The notes beneath the pieces were generated by a model, which saw only the letters and a list, made by a program, of their open reading frames with translations, was not told where the DNA came from and made no database searches. Both the position numbers and the translations under genes were made by a program. Below, in pieces: positions 5,421 through 9,497 of a stretch of 9,497 bases of DNA; positions within the stretch are counted from its first letter, which is position 1; every line of letters starts with the position of its first letter. The DNA comes from RGIG5612 sp963591145. GTDB lineage: Bacteria > Bacillota > Clostridia > Lachnospirales > Lachnospiraceae. Where the stretch lies: contig CAVARE010000084.1 of assembly GCA_963591145.1 (NCBI GenBank), positions 1 to 9,497 of the forward strand, in the 5' to 3' direction.

Positions 5421-6576
5421 ATATCACTAATTTCTTCTTAAGTCCTACATTGAGAACCATGCCAATGCCTATGAACAAAGTTACAAGTGAACTCAGTCCG
5501 TAGCTGACAAATGGCAGTGTGAGTCCTGTATTTGGAAGAATCATCGTAACAACGCCTAAATTTATAAAAGCCTGCGTTCCAATCAAACTTCCATATCCGA
5601 TGGCAATACATTTGCCAATATTCTCACGTGCTCTCAGTCCTATCCGAAAACATTCTACCACAATAAGTGCTAAAAGCACAATGGTTACAAGCGAACCAAA
5701 AAATCCGAGTTCTTCTCCAATAATGGTGAAAATAAAGTCCGTCTGAGGTTCAGAAATAAATTCGGCATTCTTAACACTTGTTATGGAATTATTATTAAGT
5801 CCCTTTCCTTTCAGAGAACCGCTTGCAATTGCAATAATTGAATTTTCCTGCTGATAACGTATCGTTTCTGCAACTTCATTGTCCTTGTCATAAAATCCTA
5901 CCAGACGGTTGTATTGATATTCAGGAATGATATTCTGATCCGCAGGAAGTATGATTATCAATGCAGCTACTATGGCCACAACAGGAACAAGTATCAGCAG
6001 TACCCTCTTGATTATCTTGCTGCTGATGCCTCCGACGATCATTATAACACAAAACATTGCAAAAATAACTATAGATGTTGAAAGATCAGGCTGCATTAAA
6101 ATAAGTGCAATCGGGACCAGAAAGCAAATAATGGTGAAGATAAAAAACTTCACAGATGACAGCGACAATCTGTTATATGCAAGCAGTGATGAGAAAAATA
6201 TCAACAGCAATAATTTCGTGAGTTCGGATGGCTGAAATTGTATGCCGCCCACCTCTATCCATCTTCTGGCGCCGCCATGCCATGCTCCGGCAAATTTTAC
6301 AACCAGCAGCAATATCAGATTTATTAGATACAGCAGCCAGTAATATCTTGCGAATATATCGTATCTTATAAGTGCCATGATACACATGAGCACAATGCCG
6401 GTTCCAAGTCCTAATATCTGCTTGCTCACAAGCTGCATATTACCGCCTGTTGCTGAATAAATCGCCAGAATTCCGATTACTGATAAGGCAACACAATAAA
6501 AGATGAGCTGATAGCTGCATGATTTATAATCATAAGATTTCAAATCTTCAATTATGCGTTCAAATTTCTGCTTCAT
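5419..6576 (-). CDS. rodA: SEDS peptidoglycan glycosyltransferase RodA
   Basis: A polytopic membrane enzyme of the SEDS family (RodA/FtsW/SpoVE) that polymerises lipid II into glycan strands. It has 385 residues with about ten hydrophobic segments. Landmarks: GARRWIEVG (102-110), FQPSE (114-118), MQPDLSTS (161-168), SEPQTDFIFTIIGEELGFFG (275-294) with Asp280 at the position of the essential catalytic Asp, and PNTGLTLPFVSYGLSS (348-363). All key motifs are intact. It begins four bases after the PBP2 stop; the nearest GGAG is about 15 bases before the ATG, inside the end of the PBP2 gene, which suggests coupled translation. FtsW and SpoVE share these motifs, but direct pairing with a PBP2-type gene favours RodA of the elongation machinery. 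Confidence 0.9.
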   Translation of the reverse strand: MKQKFERIIEDLKSYDYKSCSYQLIFYCVALSVIGILAIYSATGGNMQLVSKQILGLGTGIVLMCIMALIRYDIFARYYWLLYLINLILLLVVKFAGAWHGGARRWIEVGGIQFQPSELTKLLLLIFFSSLLAYNRLSLSSVKFFIFTIICFLVPIALILMQPDLSTSIVIFAMFCVIMIVGGISSKIIKRVLLILVPVVAIVAALIIILPADQNIIPEYQYNRLVGFYDKDNEVAETIRYQQENSIIAIASGSLKGKGLNNNSITSVKNAEFISEPQTDFIFTIIGEELGFFGSLVTIVLLALIVVECFRIGLRARENIGKCIAIGYGSLIGTQAFINLGVVTMILPNTGLTLPFVSYGLSSLVTLFIGIGMVLNVGLKKKLVI

Positions 6577-6580
6577 TTGA

Positions 6581-9424
6581 TTAGTCAGTAACTCCTTCTA
6601 ATTCAATTTCCTTGGCGCCGCTCTCAAGAATGTCATTAAGCGAGGTATATCCATAATAATAGTTAATACAATCATTTGTAGTATCTGCAGCATACGATGA
6701 GGATCCGCCGTTTCTGATGGTACATGCAAATGCAATCTCAGGATCATCATATGGAGCAAATCCAATGAAATTGGAATGATTAGACCTGGTAAGACTCTCC
6801 TGGGCTGTACCTGTTTTTCCAGCCAATGTGATAGGTGTATCTTCAAATATCCAACTTACAGATCCATCGGTTACAACGCCTCTCATGCCGGAATAAATGC
6901 AATCCCAAATAGTATCTGAGAGTTCAACTGTATTTGAAATCTCAGATTCTACTTTCAGGATAGTATTTCCTGATTTGTCAGCTACCTTATCAACTATGCT
7001 GAGCTGGTAATTCTTGCCTTTATTTGCAATGCAGTTAACGTAGCGGGCCAGTTGAACAGTTGTAAAACCTGATGTACCCTGTCCGATCGCTGTACGAACG
7101 GAGTCAGTTGAAGAAAATCTAGGCGCTGTCTCTTCTATCTCGACGCCGGATTTCATATTAAGTCCGAACTGGGTTGCATAATTCTCAAGAATATCAAGAC
7201 CCTGCAAACTGGTATAAGTTCCATCCACCATACTGAGCTGATAACCTACAGTATAGAAGAAGTAGTTGCAGGAATCAGTTATCGCACCTACAACATTCTC
7301 ATTCTCATGGGATTCCGGATAAATCCAGCATTTAGGGGATGGTGTAATCTCAGTAAATGTGCCCTCGTCATATATGTAAGTGTCAGTTGTTATGACACCC
7401 TCATTTAAACCTGCAGCAGCCGTTATCGGCTTAAAGGTAGAACCAGGTGCCGTAATTGCCTGCGTTGCCTTGTTGAATAATGGAGTTGATGCATCTGTAT
7501 TCAATTCATACCAATAGTCAGAATCAATTGAGCCTGACAGCTTGTTATTGTCATATGACGGATAGGAAACAAGAGCCTTTACCTTTCCTGTACTGGTATC
7601 TGTAACCACGATAGAACCTGAGCATGGATCTAAGGCTACCATGGCAGGCGTAATAGTAAGATTTTCAATCTGCATTATTACATACTGATATGCAGATATC
7701 TCACCGGCTTCAAGGGATGCTTTGGCATCATCATCTTCGAGCTTGCCCTGGTCATATAGAATCATGCAGATATCATATGGATCGATCATTTCGTTATAGA
7801 TCATATGATAATATATGAGTTCCTGGAAATCAGTATCGTCAGTTATGCTGTCTATCAATTTAGTCACAAGAGCATCATAGATTTCCTCTGATGTGGCATA
7901 TTTTTGGGATGAATCAATAAGTGAAACATTTATCCAGTTTTCTGAAATAGCATGTATCAGAAATTCTCTAAGAGATATCTCTTCGCTAGAAAATGCAACA
8001 TAGGTCTCATCCGTTGTATCTATGAGATCCTTGTCCAGAATACCCTCTGTACCTAAGAAATCATACATTTGATACATATATTCATTAAATTCAGTAGAGA
8101 GTTCATTTGTAGGAACTGATTCGGAATCCCGTAAAAGGTCATTTAGCTTATCTAAAACTTCAGTTTCATAATTTACAAATGAAGAATATAACTGCTGCTC
8201 TCTGTCTGAGGCATCAGGATTTGAGAAATCCAGAGGTTCAATTACATTAGTAAGTAATTTATAGTAAACATCCTTCACAGGAATGTATACGATATCATCC
8301 GTATCCTCGCTTACATAATCCGCATTGACAATTCTTGCAACCAACAGACCTGCGATTTCCCGCTCCAATATTTCATAATACGCGATCTGCAGGTCTGTAT
8401 CCAGAGTAAGATATAGGTCGTTTCCACTCTCTGATTTTGTTGAATCTATAACATCCAAGACGCTTCCCTTGCTGTCAACAAATACTGTTTCACTGCCCCG
8501 CGTACCCTTAAGATATGCATCATAAGAAGCCTCTATGCCTGTTTTTCCTACCACATCTCCAGCCTGATATTCAACGCCCAGGTCATTATTGTTAAAGCCT
8601 TCCAGCTCGCTTTCAGAAACATATCCTGTATAACCCAGGATTGATCCATAATATTTGCCCTGGTCATATACTCTCTTATAGGTTTCCTGAACGTCTACAC
8701 CGGTCAGTTCTCCTCTGTTTTCCATAATGGCTGCCTGAGTATATTCATTTACATTCTCGGCAATGGTTGTGGAAATATATTTTTGGTATGCATTTAGTGA
8801 CAAGGCATATCGTATGGTACAGATTTTTATGCGGTTTTCGAGATTATAGGTCTCTGAACTGATGTCAAATTTTTTATCAGAACACATATAGTCAAGGATC
8901 TCTTCAGCTGTATATTTATCGTAGCCATTACTATAGATATCAGTAGACTTCAATCCAAATACATTGCATAAGAATGTGATCATCGGGGTGGTCGGATCTT
9001 CTTTGAATCTGGCTGTACCATTGTCATATTCAATATTGAAATCATCAATGATAGAATCGCCATTTGACTCTATTATTTGGATAGTTTCATATACTATTTT
9101 GTTGATCGTTTCACCCTTCGTATTAGAGCTCTTGATCTCATCTGTCATAACAATAGAATATGAGAGTTCATTATGTGCCAGTAGATTGCCATTTGAGTCA
9201 TAAATATTGCCTCTGGCACCTTCGGTATAAATAACCTTCTCGGCCTTTTGATTGAAGTTTTCCTGATAATAGTCAGACTTAATGATCTGAAGATAGAAAA
9301 GCCGTGCCAGAATAATGCAAAAAAGTACAACAAATACAGTGGCAATAATGGCTGTTCCGGATGTGAAAATTTTTATGAAGAAGTCCTTTATGGCTTCAAT
9401 TATCGTTAAAAATCTTTTTTTCAA
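6581..9424 (-). CDS. mrdA: Penicillin-binding protein 2 (MrdA type) with large insertion
   Basis: A class B PBP: a peptidoglycan DD-transpeptidase that cross-links the strands made by its SEDS partner. It has a short cytoplasmic N-terminus, one membrane helix (about 23-48), and a dimerisation/pedestal domain from about 65 (GARGNIYDSNGNLLAHN) to 330. The transpeptidase domain carries STFK with the acylated Ser662, SCN (718-720) and KTGTAQ (870-875). All three active-site motifs are intact. The protein has 947 residues against roughly 630-700 for typical PBP2. The excess lies mainly between LTLDTDLQ (339-346) and VALDPCSG (596-603), where about 225 mostly acidic residues separate elements that are normally close together. 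The start is TTG at 9424, with only a weak AGG 8 bases upstream; no ATG lies near enough to replace it. rodA follows four bases later. Confidence 0.94.
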   Translation of the reverse strand: MKKRFLTIIEAIKDFFIKIFTSGTAIIATVFVVLFCIILARLFYLQIIKSDYYQENFNQKAEKVIYTEGARGNIYDSNGNLLAHNELSYSIVMTDEIKSSNTKGETINKIVYETIQIIESNGDSIIDDFNIEYDNGTARFKEDPTTPMITFLCNVFGLKSTDIYSNGYDKYTAEEILDYMCSDKKFDISSETYNLENRIKICTIRYALSLNAYQKYISTTIAENVNEYTQAAIMENRGELTGVDVQETYKRVYDQGKYYGSILGYTGYVSESELEGFNNNDLGVEYQAGDVVGKTGIEASYDAYLKGTRGSETVFVDSKGSVLDVIDSTKSESGNDLYLTLDTDLQIAYYEILEREIAGLLVARIVNADYVSEDTDDIVYIPVKDVYYKLLTNVIEPLDFSNPDASDREQQLYSSFVNYETEVLDKLNDLLRDSESVPTNELSTEFNEYMYQMYDFLGTEGILDKDLIDTTDETYVAFSSEEISLREFLIHAISENWINVSLIDSSQKYATSEEIYDALVTKLIDSITDDTDFQELIYYHMIYNEMIDPYDICMILYDQGKLEDDDAKASLEAGEISAYQYVIMQIENLTITPAMVALDPCSGSIVVTDTSTGKVKALVSYPSYDNNKLSGSIDSDYWYELNTDASTPLFNKATQAITAPGSTFKPITAAAGLNEGVITTDTYIYDEGTFTEITPSPKCWIYPESHENENVVGAITDSCNYFFYTVGYQLSMVDGTYTSLQGLDILENYATQFGLNMKSGVEIEETAPRFSSTDSVRTAIGQGTSGFTTVQLARYVNCIANKGKNYQLSIVDKVADKSGNTILKVESEISNTVELSDTIWDCIYSGMRGVVTDGSVSWIFEDTPITLAGKTGTAQESLTRSNHSNFIGFAPYDDPEIAFACTIRNGGSSSYAADTTNDCINYYYGYTSLNDILESGAKEIELEGVTD

Positions 9425-9437
9425 ATTTAAAACCTGT

Positions 9438-9497
9438 TTAATCTTCTGGGATATATTTTAATCTTTCAAGCAGTGCCGATAACGGCTTATATAATAT
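9438..9497 (-). CDS. mreD: C-terminal end of upstream gene, probably MreD (partial)
   Basis: The last 19 codons of an open frame entering from the right edge, ending in TAA, 13 bases before the PBP2 start. The translation is ILYKPLSALLERLKYIPED. A hydrophobic stretch followed by a Leu/Arg-rich, then charged end suits the C-terminus of MreD, the small membrane protein usually encoded just before mrdA in mreBCD-mrdA clusters. The product name rests mostly on gene order. Short spacing implies co-transcription with mrdA. Confidence 0.5.
   Translation of the reverse strand: MLYKPLSALLERLKYIPED

Noticed and set aside
5519..6385. Open frames of 70-94 codons overlapping rodA on both strands
   Set aside because: rodA is intact with all SEDS motifs, and these frames show no family signature; they are shadows.
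6598..6846. 82-codon minus-strand frame inside the 3' end of the PBP2 gene
   Set aside because: Overlaps the KTG-containing end of PBP2 in another frame and resembles no known protein.
8964..9345. Frames of 66 and 79 codons overlapping the 5' part of the PBP2 gene
   Set aside because: Shadows of the well-supported PBP2 reading frame, without their own start signals.

Overview
The window reads as one stretch of chromosome from an AT-rich, low-GC Gram-positive bacterium of the Clostridia, most likely a Lachnospiraceae member (Butyrivibrio/Roseburia-like). That placement is inferred from the protein sequences and gene content; no marker gene for exact placement is present. Every gene lies on the minus strand, so transcription runs from the right end to the left end. 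I saw no rRNA, tRNA, mobile element or CRISPR array, and no gene-free stretch longer than about 165 bases.

In transcription order: (1) 9438-9497, the last 19 codons of an upstream gene, probably mreD. (2) 6581-9424, a very large class B penicillin-binding protein of the PBP2/MrdA type. (3) 5419-6576, its SEDS glycosyltransferase partner RodA. (4) 5014-5409, a methylglyoxal synthase homologue whose active-site signature is heavily altered. (5) 4575-4994, a 139-residue P-loop protein of no family I can name. (6) 3193-4575, a membrane-anchored HlyD-like protein. (7) 2511-3215, a YggS/YlmE PLP-binding protein. (8) 1905-2489, the cell-division protein SepF. After a 138-base structured gap come (9) 1188-1766, signal peptidase II LspA, and (10) 271-1191, an RluD-type pseudouridine synthase. 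After a further 163 bases with a probable promoter comes (11) 1-107, the start of a TtcA-like tRNA thiolation protein, cut by the window edge.

The genes from mreD to sepF are separated by at most about 20 bases or overlap, so they look like one transcription unit. It joins the elongation machinery (MreD?, PBP2, RodA) to a division protein (SepF) and to the PLP-homeostasis gene that usually sits beside sepF. LspA and RluD overlap by four bases and form a second coupled pair, as in many Firmicutes. The section from the MgsA homologue to the HlyD-like protein, sitting between rodA and yggS, is the least explained part.

Points most worth following: the MgsA homologue appears to have lost its catalytic Asp and two active-site His residues. 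The small P-loop ATPase is translationally coupled to an HlyD-like protein with no transporter nearby. PBP2 carries a roughly 225-residue acidic insertion near the start of its transpeptidase domain. A 12-bp hairpin lies directly in front of the lspA start codon, which lacks a normally spaced Shine-Dalgarno sequence. No entirely new system can be demonstrated from this sequence alone.
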